Source: Pontibacter silvestris
GTDB taxonomy: Bacteria; Bacteroidota; Bacteroidia; Cytophagales; Hymenobacteraceae
Length of the DNA stretch: 64,000 bases
Reading direction: 5' to 3'
NCBI RefSeq assembly: GCF_020907275.1
Contig: NZ_JAJJWI010000003.1
Span: forward strand, 248,001-312,000
The translations under genes and the position numbers were made by a program. Within the stretch, counting starts at the first letter, position 1. Every line of letters begins with the position of its first letter. Under the pieces are notes generated by a model. The model saw only the letters and a list, made by a program, of their open reading frames with translations, was not told the origin of the DNA and made no database searches. Shown here piece by piece: positions 9,891 through 18,947 of the stretch.

Positions 9891-9917
9891 GGGGGGTAAA
9901 TTCTTAATAAAGGGGGG
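9891..9917. promoter_or_regulatory. GGGGGG direct repeat, predicted HTCS activator site (susC2)
   Basis: Two GGGGGG tracts at 9891-9896 and 9912-9917, period 21 bp, each preceded by A and the second followed by TGATTTCAG. The same pair occurs upstream of susC3 and of the BNR_4 gene. AraC-type DNA-binding domains, such as the one ending the HTCS, typically bind direct repeats about two helical turns apart. Confidence 0.6.
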
Positions 9918-9936
9918 TGATTTCAGTAAAAGCAGC

Positions 9937-9980
9937 AAAAGGTTAGAAAGTCATTTCACCTAAACGACCTCTAACCTTTT
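9937..9980 (-). terminator. Terminator of the GH43-GH51-DUF2264-GH2 operon
   Basis: A perfect 10-bp inverted repeat AAAAGGTTAG/CTAACCTTTT with arms 9937-9946 and 9971-9980, followed on the minus strand by a T-rich stretch. It lies about 115 bp after the GH2 stop and just upstream of the susC2 activator box. Bases 9981-10094 hold nothing recognisable. Confidence 0.65.
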
Positions 9981-10094
9981 AAACTACTGTAGTGTGTTAA
10001 ACTAAAACAGGCTGAGCTAACTTCTCTTATAGTAGAAAACAAACCTTAAGAATGCCTTCTCTGCGACTTTATCTACTCCAATCACACCACATAA

Positions 10095-11987
10095 TTACTT
10101 GCTGCTCGCTTTAGGTTTAGCACTCTTCACTTCATCCATTTCGTCATAATAAGATTTCAGCACCCAAAAGGCTTTCTTCTTTTTTCCATCAGAGCTAATT
10201 AAACCTTTTCTGTTCCATCCTTCCTGATACACTTGGTTGTTCCGCTTAGGAGATCGAAAGTCAGCAATAATCCAGGGGGAAAGGCCTACATAGTTGTCGG
10301 GCATGCGTTTCATCATAGCTACCTGCTCTTTGTAATACCACTCCTGAAACTCTTCGCTAAAGCGGGTCAGAGAATCGGCATGGAAGCCACCCAAAGCACC
10401 AGCACCTGTTTCGCTAAAGAACAAAGGTTTGTCATATTTCGTCTCCCAGACAGCGGTGCGGTTGGTGTTAGGTAATCCGCCGTACCACCCCAGGTATTCA
10501 TTTACCGATACCAGATCGGTGTACTGCCCCAGCGGATCGTCTATCGTGTTTTTGCCTTCGTTGTAATGTACCTCAAGTGCAGCCGAAATAAGTCGTGTAG
10601 GGTCCTGCTCTTTAGCCTCTTCAATCAGGTTGCGCATAAACTCTGTCCGTACCGGACTAACCGGCGTTTCGTTACCAACCGACCAAATGATAATGCTGGC
10701 TCTGTTCTGGTCACGGGCAATCATTTCGTCTAGCTGCTTCTTCGCTTTTTCGAACACTTCCTGGTTGCCAAAATCTATTGTCCAGTAAACGGGTATTTCT
10801 GACCACACTAAGATACCTAGTGAATCTGCCAGACGAGTGGTATGCTCGTTGTGCGGGTAGTGGGCCAGGCGCACCATATTCGCATTCAGCTCCTTTGCCC
10901 ACCCTAACAGTTGCGCCGCATCTTTTTTACTATGAGCTCTTCTTATTTCCTGCGGAATTTCTTCATGAACGGAAATGCCACGCAGAAACACAGGTTGCCC
11001 GTTCAGCAACACTTGTTTGCCGTGCGCTTCTATAGTTCTGAAACCAATTTTTTCTTCTACTCTGTCTGATTTGCTGCTGATAACAACATTATACAATTTA
11101 GGTGTATCTGTAGACCAAAGCTGCACCTTAGGCAATTTAAAGTTTAAATCTGCTGTGCCGTTCGTTACTGGAAAAGACTTTTTGTATTTCAGCTCAGGAA
11201 TTTCGATTGTAACTGTTTCTCCGGCAGCTGCTTTGCTTAATTTTACCCAGCCTTGTACCTCGGTGTTTTTTGTTTTAGGAGCAGTGCCTGGTGCAGGTCT
11301 TTTAAGCTGCACAAAATAATTCTGGATAAAGTTGTCTGGCACTACTACCAGGTTTACATCTCTTGTTACGCCTCCGTAGTTCCACCAGTCGGTGTTTACA
11401 GTAGGCACTTCGTCTTTTGCCCGTTTATTGTCTACCCGTACTACCAGAAAATTATCTTTTTCTTTTAGTACAGAAGCGGGTACTTCAAAATTAAAAGAAG
11501 TAAACCCACCTTTATGCATACCTAACTTTTTGCCGTTCAGGTAAACATCAGTCTGGTAATTAGCTCCACCAAAGTGCAGAAAAACACGCTTGCTATTCAG
11601 ATCAGACTTATCAAAATCGAACGTTCTTTTATACCAGACAGAGCCCTCGTAGTATAGAAACTTAGGGTCTTGTGAGTTCCAATCGCCGGGTACTTCTAAA
11701 GTGTATTCGTCGGTATAAGCATGTTCTTTCCTGTCTGTTTTGTCCTTCTGCACCGGATTGTTCCAGTAAGCCTCTCCGTCATTTTCCCGCCGCTCTTTAT
11801 AGCGATAATCGTAGTAACCTGTTTCATAAGGGTCTACAATATACTGCCACTTACCGTTTAGGCTGATGGTTTCTCGCGCAGGAATATTAGTTATTAAATC
11901 TGATTGAGCTAAAGTTCTACCAGATATAGCCAGTAGCAGAAAGCACCCGAGTATTACTTTTTCAAACACCTTTAGTGTACGTGTCAT
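10095..11987 (-). CDS. GH2 glycoside hydrolase, beta-glucuronidase-like
   Basis: A 630-residue secreted protein. The start at 11987 (MTRTLKVFEK) is chosen because it opens a signal peptide ending near GRTLAQ and leaves an 18-bp gap after DUF2264; a longer frame would overlap that gene by 113 bp. The order is a GH2 sugar-binding domain (NGKWQYIVDPYETGYYDYRY), an Ig-like domain and a TIM barrel, without the extra C-terminal domains of LacZ-type enzymes. The acid/base Glu lies in SVGNETP near residue 438 and the nucleophile Glu in FFSETGAGA near residue 525. The short architecture fits beta-glucuronidase-like GH2 better than beta-galactosidase. Removal of GlcA from arabinogalactan side chains is the likely role (inference). 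Last gene of its operon. Confidence 0.88.
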   Translation of the reverse strand: MTRTLKVFEKVILGCFLLLAISGRTLAQSDLITNIPARETISLNGKWQYIVDPYETGYYDYRYKERRENDGEAYWNNPVQKDKTDRKEHAYTDEYTLEVPGDWNSQDPKFLYYEGSVWYKRTFDFDKSDLNSKRVFLHFGGANYQTDVYLNGKKLGMHKGGFTSFNFEVPASVLKEKDNFLVVRVDNKRAKDEVPTVNTDWWNYGGVTRDVNLVVVPDNFIQNYFVQLKRPAPGTAPKTKNTEVQGWVKLSKAAAGETVTIEIPELKYKKSFPVTNGTADLNFKLPKVQLWSTDTPKLYNVVISSKSDRVEEKIGFRTIEAHGKQVLLNGQPVFLRGISVHEEIPQEIRRAHSKKDAAQLLGWAKELNANMVRLAHYPHNEHTTRLADSLGILVWSEIPVYWTIDFGNQEVFEKAKKQLDEMIARDQNRASIIIWSVGNETPVSPVRTEFMRNLIEEAKEQDPTRLISAALEVHYNEGKNTIDDPLGQYTDLVSVNEYLGWYGGLPNTNRTAVWETKYDKPLFFSETGAGALGGFHADSLTRFSEEFQEWYYKEQVAMMKRMPDNYVGLSPWIIADFRSPKRNNQVYQEGWNRKGLISSDGKKKKAFWVLKSYYDEMDEVKSAKPKASSK

Positions 11988-12006
11988 GGTTATATTGTTA
12001 GTTTGA

Positions 12007-13266
12007 TTAATGAACTTCCAAGGCATGATCAGCTGGCAAATCCTGTCCGCTCCATACTTTAACAGCCGTCCAGGCAGCTGGCGGCGCAGACCAAAACTCA
12101 TCTGACTCCGGCAAGCCAAGCGGCAAGAAAATTGCAGAGCAGAGATATAAACTTCCGGTTGTGATGTAAAATTCAGCTATACCAGGTTGACTGCCATACA
12201 GGCCAATGTTTAGCCAGCCATCTTTAGTGAAAGTAGAGGGAGCGTCCAATGTTTTCCGGATTACTGCCGTTAAGGCACTTCGTACCTGAGCTGGATCTAA
12301 CTCCTCTGGTAGCTGTTGCCTTTGTGCTACATCGGCCAAATGATGAAAAGCCCCTCCTCTGTAAGCTATGGAACGCCCTAGAACAGGAAAGCTCCCGTCT
12401 GTATGGATAAGCCTTTCCTGTACAACAGCATAACGCTTACTTATTTTATCAACTTTAGGCATATAGCCATTGTACCGGTCTGTTTTTTTCCGGACTGTTT
12501 CCAGAATGGTAGCTAAGTATGGCTGAATAACATAGCTGTTGTAATAATCCAGGTTAAAGTTCATGCCATCTGAATATAAGCCGTCTCCAACATACCAGTG
12601 CTCGGTAAATTCTCTGATGCCATACTCAACACGCACAGGATCATAATCTATATTATATTTACAGAAGAATGCCTCTATCATGCCAGAGAACAAAATCCAG
12701 TTGGAGTAAACAGGCACTGTGTTTCGGGTAAGTTTAAAAGCTTCTATGGTTTGCTCCTGCACTGTTTTATCTAAATTTTGCCAGAGCCAGGGACATCGAA
12801 CCAGGCCCAAAGCCAGAAAAGAAGCATCTACTAACGGCTGCCCACCCTCCCACTGCACGTAATCTCTAGCAGATGGGTTTACGGCATTAGCCATCGCTTT
12901 CACAGCCCACTGCCGGTATTGGTTTCGTAAAGCCACTTCTTCTTTTGAGCCGCCCTCCAGGTTCAGCCATGGACCTATGCCACTCATTACCCTGCCAAAA
13001 GCCTCTAAATAAGCTACTTTTTCTCTAGAAGCTTTATTGTCTATCCTGCTCGACAGAACAACCGGCATATTTTTCTTCAGTTCATCATTAGCCAGGTTCA
13101 TCATTACAGGCCTGGCCACTTTATCCATGTAGTTAAGCCAATTTTTTCTGTCGTTTTGTGGCACACGGTTGTTCTTTTGTGCCAGCACAGAGCCTACCGA
13201 TGCATAAAACAGCAGCACAGCTAAAAGTACACTGAAGGGAAACTTTCTTAATATTGTCAAGCTCAT
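12007..13266 (-). CDS. DUF2264 protein, probable glycoside hydrolase
   Basis: A 419-residue secreted protein with a signal peptide ending near GSVLAQ. The sequence from RKNWLNYMDKVARPVMMNLA through GRVMSGIGPWL and SDGMNFNLDYYNSYVIQPY is typical of DUF2264, an alpha/alpha-barrel family; I recall that members have been placed in CAZy as a beta-glucuronidase family (GH154), which I cannot confirm here. The acidic residues in YSDGMNFNLDYYNSY are possible active-site residues. It lies between GH51 and GH2 with gaps of 99 and 18 bp, so it belongs to the same operon and probably acts on the same side chains. Confidence 0.82.
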   Translation of the reverse strand: MSLTILRKFPFSVLLAVLLFYASVGSVLAQKNNRVPQNDRKNWLNYMDKVARPVMMNLANDELKKNMPVVLSSRIDNKASREKVAYLEAFGRVMSGIGPWLNLEGGSKEEVALRNQYRQWAVKAMANAVNPSARDYVQWEGGQPLVDASFLALGLVRCPWLWQNLDKTVQEQTIEAFKLTRNTVPVYSNWILFSGMIEAFFCKYNIDYDPVRVEYGIREFTEHWYVGDGLYSDGMNFNLDYYNSYVIQPYLATILETVRKKTDRYNGYMPKVDKISKRYAVVQERLIHTDGSFPVLGRSIAYRGGAFHHLADVAQRQQLPEELDPAQVRSALTAVIRKTLDAPSTFTKDGWLNIGLYGSQPGIAEFYITTGSLYLCSAIFLPLGLPESDEFWSAPPAAWTAVKVWSGQDLPADHALEVH

Positions 13267-13365
13267 AGTTAAGTTAAAAACAGCATATACATGCAGTTGT
13301 GGTTTAGAAGTAAAAGTGCCTGCTCTCTCCGCCAGCTTATCTGGCTTCTCTAATGGAGCAATATC

Positions 13366-15999
13366 CTATTTTGTTTTTATGCGAATTACCGAAAAAGAAT
13401 AAGCAGGAAGTTGGTACTTAAGCTTTTCTGATACCTGCACAGTGCTTTCTTTTGGCATGACATTTTCGTCTGTTGGTTTTCCCTGAAGCACAGTGAGCGT
13501 AGCCTCTTTGCCTGCCATGTTAAAGGCAGATAAATCAAGGGCGGAGTTTACATCAACAGGCAGTAAATTTACCAACTTTACAATCAGATCTTTGCTCCTG
13601 GTATCCTGCACCACAGAAACACCAATGCGTTTCTGCACATTCTCCTGCTTCTCTGTAAGCTCCACCTTGGCTGGCACATAAGTATCGCCAGAGTTTAAGC
13701 TATATAGTTTCTGCACATAGTAATCCACGGTGGGTTTAACTTCGGTGTTGTTGAAGTAAATAAGGTCAGGATTCCAGCTGGTATGGTGTTCTTTGGCTAA
13801 CAGTGGCGCAAAAGAGGTCATACTTACTACATCGCCGTTTCGTTCAATTGCCGATAAGTAAAGCGCCTCACTTAAAGCAGACTCTATGTTCATGCGTCTG
13901 TCGTCCACAAAAGCAGCATACTCGCCTAAATATACTTTAGTGCCCGCTCTGTCGTATCTATCGTAAAAATCCTGATTATTGATAAACCATCCCGGCGACT
14001 GATAATAATGTTCGTCTACCATCGGCACCTGCAGCTTTCTGGCCAGTGCCCAGCCCTCATCATAGTCGGTTCCCATGTAGAAAGGCCCCACTGTCCCGAT
14101 TACCGTAATCTCCGGATGCTTTTCTTTGACGGCGTTAAAGATCATGGTAAACCGTTCTTCAAAAATATCGGTGATAAGGTCTTCATTTCCGATGCCCACA
14201 TACTTAAGGTTGAAAGGCTCAGGATGACCTGCTTCTATCCTCTTTTTGCCCCAGGTCGTGTTTTTGTCTCCATTAGCCCATTCAATCAGGTCCAGCACGT
14301 CCTGCACATATTCATCCATATCTGCCATCGGGATGCCGCCCTGCTGCCCGTGGCCGCCGGTAGAAGAGTTCTGGCAAGGCACACCCGCAGCTAACACAGG
14401 CACAGGTTCAGCGCCTATGTCTTCGCAGAACTGAAAGTACTCATAATAGCCCAAGCCCATGCTTTGGTGGTACCCCCACAAATTGCGCATCGGCACACGC
14501 CCTTCCAGCGGCCCAATCGTATTCTTCCAGCGGTAGATGTTCTCAATACCATCGCCGTGTGCTACACAACCGCCCGGGAAACGCATAAACTTTGGGTGTA
14601 GGTCGGCAATGGTTTGGGCCAGGTCCTTCCGCAAGCCATTCTTGCGCCCATTAAAGGTGTTCTGCGGAAAAAGCGAGATCATATCCAGGCCCACCTTCCC
14701 TGCTTTTTGCGGCACTACTGCAATTTTGGCGTCAGCTACGGTTTCTTTTGTCATAAGCGTGGCATTGTACTTTTTCCAGGCAGTACCGATGTTGTTGATT
14801 TTAGTTTCAGCGAGGTTTCGGCCATTTTTATCGGTAAGTCGCACAGTCAATGTGTTGGATTTACTGTCGATAGCTTTGGCGAAAGCAGAAAAGTTATACT
14901 TTTCACCTGCTTTTAAAGCAATGCCATCAAAGCCTTCATTTACCAAACCTTTGCCAAGTTGTTTTACATCCAGTACTGCATAGTATTTATTGTTAGGATG
15001 GATCGGGTTGAGCGAATCAATCCTGAAGCTGGCATTGTCGCCTTCAAGTACCCAGGCGGTAGTGTGGTTCCAGTTTTTGTCTTTTCCTTTCTTTTCGCTT
15101 GGTTTATACTCAAAATCTCGGTTTTGCACAAGTTCTGCATATAAGCCACCATCAGCAGCATAGCTAATGTCTTCAAAAAAAGCTCCAATCAGCATGTCAC
15201 TTATCTGCTTCCTCTCCGACGGCCTCAGGCTAATTTCAGCATTCACGGGTTTTAGAGAAGCGAAGCGCACCGGGTCATCGGCCATTTTCTCAGCTTTCTC
15301 ACTTTCATGAAACTTCGTCCACTGGTAGTTTTTTATTAAATCATCCACCAAACCCCATGACACTTTATTAACAACCCCCTCATAAGTTGTTCCGTCAATC
15401 TCTGCCTTTACTCTTCGGTTCAGACGCTCCTTGTCGGCAACTGCCGTAGTTGGTGCATAATTTTTAAAATCAGTAGTGGTGGTTTGATAATACCCATTGC
15501 TCTCCCCCTCCTCATGCTGCCAGGTAATCAGAAATTTTCCGTTTTTACCTGAAATCTCAGGATTGCTGACACTGCCGCTTTTCATTACTACCGGGTACGA
15601 CTGCCGCCCCCAGTCATAAAGGTTTGCAGAGGCTGCATGGGCAAACTGCTGCACATTATCGTTCAGGCTCCAGACACAGTGCCACACTCCTTTTTCATCC
15701 TGGAAAAGGTCTGGTGCAAACATCCTTTTTTGAGTTCCCCAGCTTCCAAAGTCCGAAAACAGGAAACGATGGTCAGGGCCTATGCCATACCAGTTCTTCT
15801 TATCGTTGCTCCAGGCCAGCAACAGGCCGCTTTTGCCCTCATCTTTTGAATAAGCAAGAAGAAATACAGAATCTGGCTGTGCACTAATGTTGGCTGCAGA
15901 GGCCAAACCTGGGAAGAAAATGAGTAAGCATAATAAACCCAAGGTTCGCCCTACAGCACTTAAGGTAATGTTATTTGTATGGGTAAAGTGTTCTAACAT
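13366..15999 (-). CDS. GH51 alpha-L-arabinofuranosidase with N-terminal partial beta-propeller
   Basis: An 877-residue secreted protein. The first 230 or so residues after the signal peptide look like a GH43-type half-propeller (SKDEGKSGLLLAWSNDKKNW, MFAPDLFQDEKGVWHCVWS). A GH51 N-terminal segment (SDMLIGAFFEDISYAADGGL), a CBM4-like jelly roll (about 310-470) and the GH51 TIM barrel follow. The catalytic acid/base Glu is in GIGNEDL near residue 606 and the nucleophile Glu in YLGEYAAF near residue 692. It should release terminal L-arabinofuranose. Gaps to neighbours are about 100 bp, consistent with one operon. Whether the half-propeller binds or cleaves glycan is unclear; it seems too short for a full five-bladed GH43. 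Confidence 0.9.
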   Translation of the reverse strand: MLEHFTHTNNITLSAVGRTLGLLCLLIFFPGLASAANISAQPDSVFLLAYSKDEGKSGLLLAWSNDKKNWYGIGPDHRFLFSDFGSWGTQKRMFAPDLFQDEKGVWHCVWSLNDNVQQFAHAASANLYDWGRQSYPVVMKSGSVSNPEISGKNGKFLITWQHEEGESNGYYQTTTTDFKNYAPTTAVADKERLNRRVKAEIDGTTYEGVVNKVSWGLVDDLIKNYQWTKFHESEKAEKMADDPVRFASLKPVNAEISLRPSERKQISDMLIGAFFEDISYAADGGLYAELVQNRDFEYKPSEKKGKDKNWNHTTAWVLEGDNASFRIDSLNPIHPNNKYYAVLDVKQLGKGLVNEGFDGIALKAGEKYNFSAFAKAIDSKSNTLTVRLTDKNGRNLAETKINNIGTAWKKYNATLMTKETVADAKIAVVPQKAGKVGLDMISLFPQNTFNGRKNGLRKDLAQTIADLHPKFMRFPGGCVAHGDGIENIYRWKNTIGPLEGRVPMRNLWGYHQSMGLGYYEYFQFCEDIGAEPVPVLAAGVPCQNSSTGGHGQQGGIPMADMDEYVQDVLDLIEWANGDKNTTWGKKRIEAGHPEPFNLKYVGIGNEDLITDIFEERFTMIFNAVKEKHPEITVIGTVGPFYMGTDYDEGWALARKLQVPMVDEHYYQSPGWFINNQDFYDRYDRAGTKVYLGEYAAFVDDRRMNIESALSEALYLSAIERNGDVVSMTSFAPLLAKEHHTSWNPDLIYFNNTEVKPTVDYYVQKLYSLNSGDTYVPAKVELTEKQENVQKRIGVSVVQDTRSKDLIVKLVNLLPVDVNSALDLSAFNMAGKEATLTVLQGKPTDENVMPKESTVQVSEKLKYQLPAYSFSVIRIKTK

Positions 16000-16102
16000 G
16001 GGTTATTTTATTCGGGTAATCTACTATTACTCTCTAAAAGCCTGTTTTAGACAATCATGCTTTACCAGGCCTGCGCCTGCTTGATTACTAGCCAAACCAG
16101 AA

Positions 16103-17103
16103 CTAAAAAGACTTTACAACTACAATTTTATCGCCAGCATCGTCCACTTCAAACAGATGAGGAATGCGGATATAGCGTCCGTTAACACATTTATGACTGT
16201 GAATTGCCATCAGAAGCTTTCCTTCAAACGTACGAAATAGCATTCCATGACCGAAATCAGGCGGCGTAATCGGTTCTGCTTCCTGAACCCAAGGGCCATC
16301 TAGCGTTCCGCTTTCGGAATAAGCTACCCCCTGTGCATATACATTATAAATCCAACTTGTCCATAACATGCCTAGCTTGCCGGTTTGAGTGCGAAACACA
16401 TAGGGGCCGTCGGTTACCTTGTTGGGCACAATGCTGCCATCTTCTCTGCGCTCCTTGCTCCAGGGAGAATCACTGGCCAGAAAAAGCAGTTTTCCTTCAC
16501 CTACCGAACCACTTAAATCAGGTTTCAACTCTATTTTTTCGATAGTGCCGTTCCAGTTTTGCAGCCATTCATGGCAATAGACCATGTAAGGTTTTCCATC
16601 TTTGCCCACCCAAAAAGTACCATCTAGCGTAGGTTTGTCTGCAGGTAGGTACACAGGGTCTTTCATGGGCGCATAAGGTCCATCGGGTTTATCGCTGACT
16701 AACACATGGCTGGTACGACGCTCAATAACATTTCCTCTGACAGTATCAATTTTTACATCTCGATTTGTGAAGGTGGCGAAGTAGTAATACCTACCTTTGT
16801 AATGATGCAGTTCAGCCGCCCAAATCATCGGATTCTCCCCATCCACGATGTAGGGTCGGGTTTTGCTATCTTAAAAGGACCTGTCCATTTTTTCAGGTCT
16901 TTGCTTTTCCACAGCATGCCGCCTGTACCCGTCATGTAATAGGTAGCTGTATTTTTATCCGCCAGAATAAATGGATCGCTCAGGCGAATGGAGTCTAAGG
17001 GCACATTCTCTCTTACTATCCTTCTACCCCTGTTCTGAGAAAAAGCAGGAAACAGGTTTAAAATAATAAAGGCTAGTACAGGTAAAGCTTTTTTATAAAC
17101 CAT
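16103..17103 (-). pseudogene. GH43 family glycoside hydrolase, disrupted by a single-base frameshift
   Basis: Two overlapping frames make one GH43 protein of about 334 residues. Frame 1 (17103 to about 16865) gives a signal peptide, the catalytic base region IRLSDPFILADKN (Asp43) and WKSKDLKKWTGPFKIAK. Frame 2 continues as TRPYIVDGENPMIWAAELHH with LDGTFWVGKDGKPYMVY and VTDGPYVFRT. The break is at an A-tract (minus strand GCAAAACCC, 16861-16864): one more A, or a -1 slip on A-AAA, restores a continuous family-like reading. Without it the product stops at 92 residues with only the first blade. It is the first gene of a four-gene operon, so polar effects are possible. A sequencing error in a homopolymer cannot be excluded. 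Confidence 0.8.
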
Positions 17104-17228
17104 TGTGCTGTGTTTTGTACACTACGTTATATCTAATCTCTATTCCTGATACTTGGCAAATTACTCTGCACCTTTCGAGAAGCCTTAGCTGAGATATATT
17201 TAACTAACTAAAGAAAAGATAAAAAACC

Positions 17229-17260
17229 AAAGCCTCTGAATCAGGTTTTAGAGGCTTTGA
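17229..17260 (-). terminator. Terminator of the susC3-susD3 operon
   Basis: A perfect 10-bp inverted repeat CAAAGCCTCT/AGAGGCTTTG (17229-17238 and 17251-17260) followed on the minus strand by TTTTTTA. It lies about 40 bp after the susD3 stop, so the GH43 operon downstream needs its own promoter in 17104-17228, where neither regulatory motif is convincing. Confidence 0.85.
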
Positions 17261-17300
17261 TAAAGTTTAACATAACAAGGTCACGGCGTTTACGCAAGCA

Positions 17301-18923
17301 TTAATATCCCGGATTCTGCTCTAGTACAGCATCTTTGTTCAGGTCTATCTCGTTTTGAGGGATAGGCATCAGCAGGTGCATTTCCCTTAAACCAACAATC
17401 TGCCTGTTTGTTGGCAAACCAGGTATATTACTGTTCAATCTTGTGGCTCTATCCACTAACGTACCTGTGCGCATAAGCGTAAAGCGGCGGTTTTCTTCCC
17501 CTATCAGCTCTCTTGCTCTTTCATCCAAAATAAAATCAAGCGTAATATCTGATGCCGACACCAGTGGAGCATTAGCTCTTAGTCTTAACTCGTTTATGGA
17601 CTCGGCTGCTTCTCCAAGTTTGCCTTGCTTGAATTCTGCCTCGGCACGCAGCAGGTAAGTTTCACCAAGTCGCATCAGGATAAAGTCTTTCCACATACCA
17701 TACCCGAATACGTCCTGCGGATCAAAATGCCCCCACTTTGTAGTATAAGGATTGATGATAAACAGTGTATCAGCACCTTCGTATGGCACTTTTGTTTTAT
17801 AAATTGAGCTGTACTTAGGATCTGGGTCATTGTACCAGAACTCTCTGCGGATGTTAAATTTAGAATTGCGCATGTCGCCTTCATCATACAGGTCGTAAAG
17901 TAGCCAATTACTAAGCCTAAGTCTGGCAACTCCTCTTCCTCCAAGCGAATCTGCCGGAACCATACCTGCTCGGCTATGATAAGAAGCTTGCCATACACGG
18001 CGCTGCTGCGGGTTATCTGTCATACCACCTGGTACGTCTCTTGGATTTTCTGCCTCCATTACCCAGATAGCTTCTGTGTTGCCCTGGCTACGGCGCTGGT
18101 TGCCATAGATAAACATGTCAGAGAAAGGATCACCGGGCTGGTTAGCTTTTACACCATAACGATTTTTAACCAGGCTAAACTCGCCACTGTTAATAACAGT
18201 ATCAGCATGTGCCTCGGCCAAAGCTGGCTGATCAATTCTCAGATATGCTTCTGCCAAAAGCTGGTGTGCCATGTATTTGTTTGCTCTGGCTTGTTTACTT
18301 GTTTGTAATTCAGAAATAGCTGGCAAGTACTTTGCAGCAAACTGCAGGTCGGTTAAAATAACATTATTAACATCTTCAAGGGAGGCTCGTACAAAATCTG
18401 TTTTGGGAGCAGTAAGGGGCTCTGTTGTTAACGGAACCCCGCCAAATGCAGTAGCCAGTACATTATAAGCTAATCCTCTAAAGAAACGAGCCTCAGCATT
18501 TATTTTATTTTTTTCCTCATCAGTTAACCCGGAGAGGGCAGGACTTTCAACATTCTGTATAATAACATTTGCATTATTAATCATGGTGTAGCTCCAGTTC
18601 CAAGTATGGTCTGCGGCTCCATCTAATGGTGTTAAAGTGTTGTAGTCATAATAAGGAACCTCAATACCCTGAGGTTGCGTTGGCCATGCTACATCAGTAC
18701 CTACCTGCCAAACGGCCGGCCATCCCTGAGCCCAGCTTACCGAGTAAAATGTACTGTTGTGGTTATACAATCCTACCAAAGAAGCTTCAAAACCTGCTTT
18801 ATCCCTTAAAGTTTCCGGAGAGTAAGAGCTTAATACTTCTTCATCCAGAAAAGAATCCTTACAGGCTGTAAAGGTTTCTAAACCAAGGCAAGCGCAAACG
18901 AATATCTTTATATACTTTTTCAT
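17301..18923 (-). CDS. SusD/RagB-family outer membrane glycan-binding lipoprotein (pair 3)
   Basis: A 540-residue lipoprotein (Cys21 in ETFTAC). SusD features are the N-terminal SPETLRDKAGFEASLVGLYN region, INAEARFFRGLAYNVLATAFGGV in the TPR-like part, and the C-terminal DFILMRLGETYLLRAEAEF, INELRLRAN and DERARELIGEENRRFTLMR. It follows susC3 by 24 bp and precedes a strong terminator. It differs clearly from susD2, so the two pairs probably take up different oligosaccharides from the same polymer. Confidence 0.95.
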   Translation of the reverse strand: MKKYIKIFVCACLGLETFTACKDSFLDEEVLSSYSPETLRDKAGFEASLVGLYNHNSTFYSVSWAQGWPAVWQVGTDVAWPTQPQGIEVPYYDYNTLTPLDGAADHTWNWSYTMINNANVIIQNVESPALSGLTDEEKNKINAEARFFRGLAYNVLATAFGGVPLTTEPLTAPKTDFVRASLEDVNNVILTDLQFAAKYLPAISELQTSKQARANKYMAHQLLAEAYLRIDQPALAEAHADTVINSGEFSLVKNRYGVKANQPGDPFSDMFIYGNQRRSQGNTEAIWVMEAENPRDVPGGMTDNPQQRRVWQASYHSRAGMVPADSLGGRGVARLRLSNWLLYDLYDEGDMRNSKFNIRREFWYNDPDPKYSSIYKTKVPYEGADTLFIINPYTTKWGHFDPQDVFGYGMWKDFILMRLGETYLLRAEAEFKQGKLGEAAESINELRLRANAPLVSASDITLDFILDERARELIGEENRRFTLMRTGTLVDRATRLNSNIPGLPTNRQIVGLREMHLLMPIPQNEIDLNKDAVLEQNPGY

Positions 18924-18947
18924 CTTATCAATGAGTTAATATTGTGA

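Noticed and set aside
17190..17216. TTTAACTAACTAAAG upstream of the GH43-GH51 operon as another palindrome copy
   Set aside because: Only the left half fits and the right half GTTAA is missing, so it is not counted as a site.
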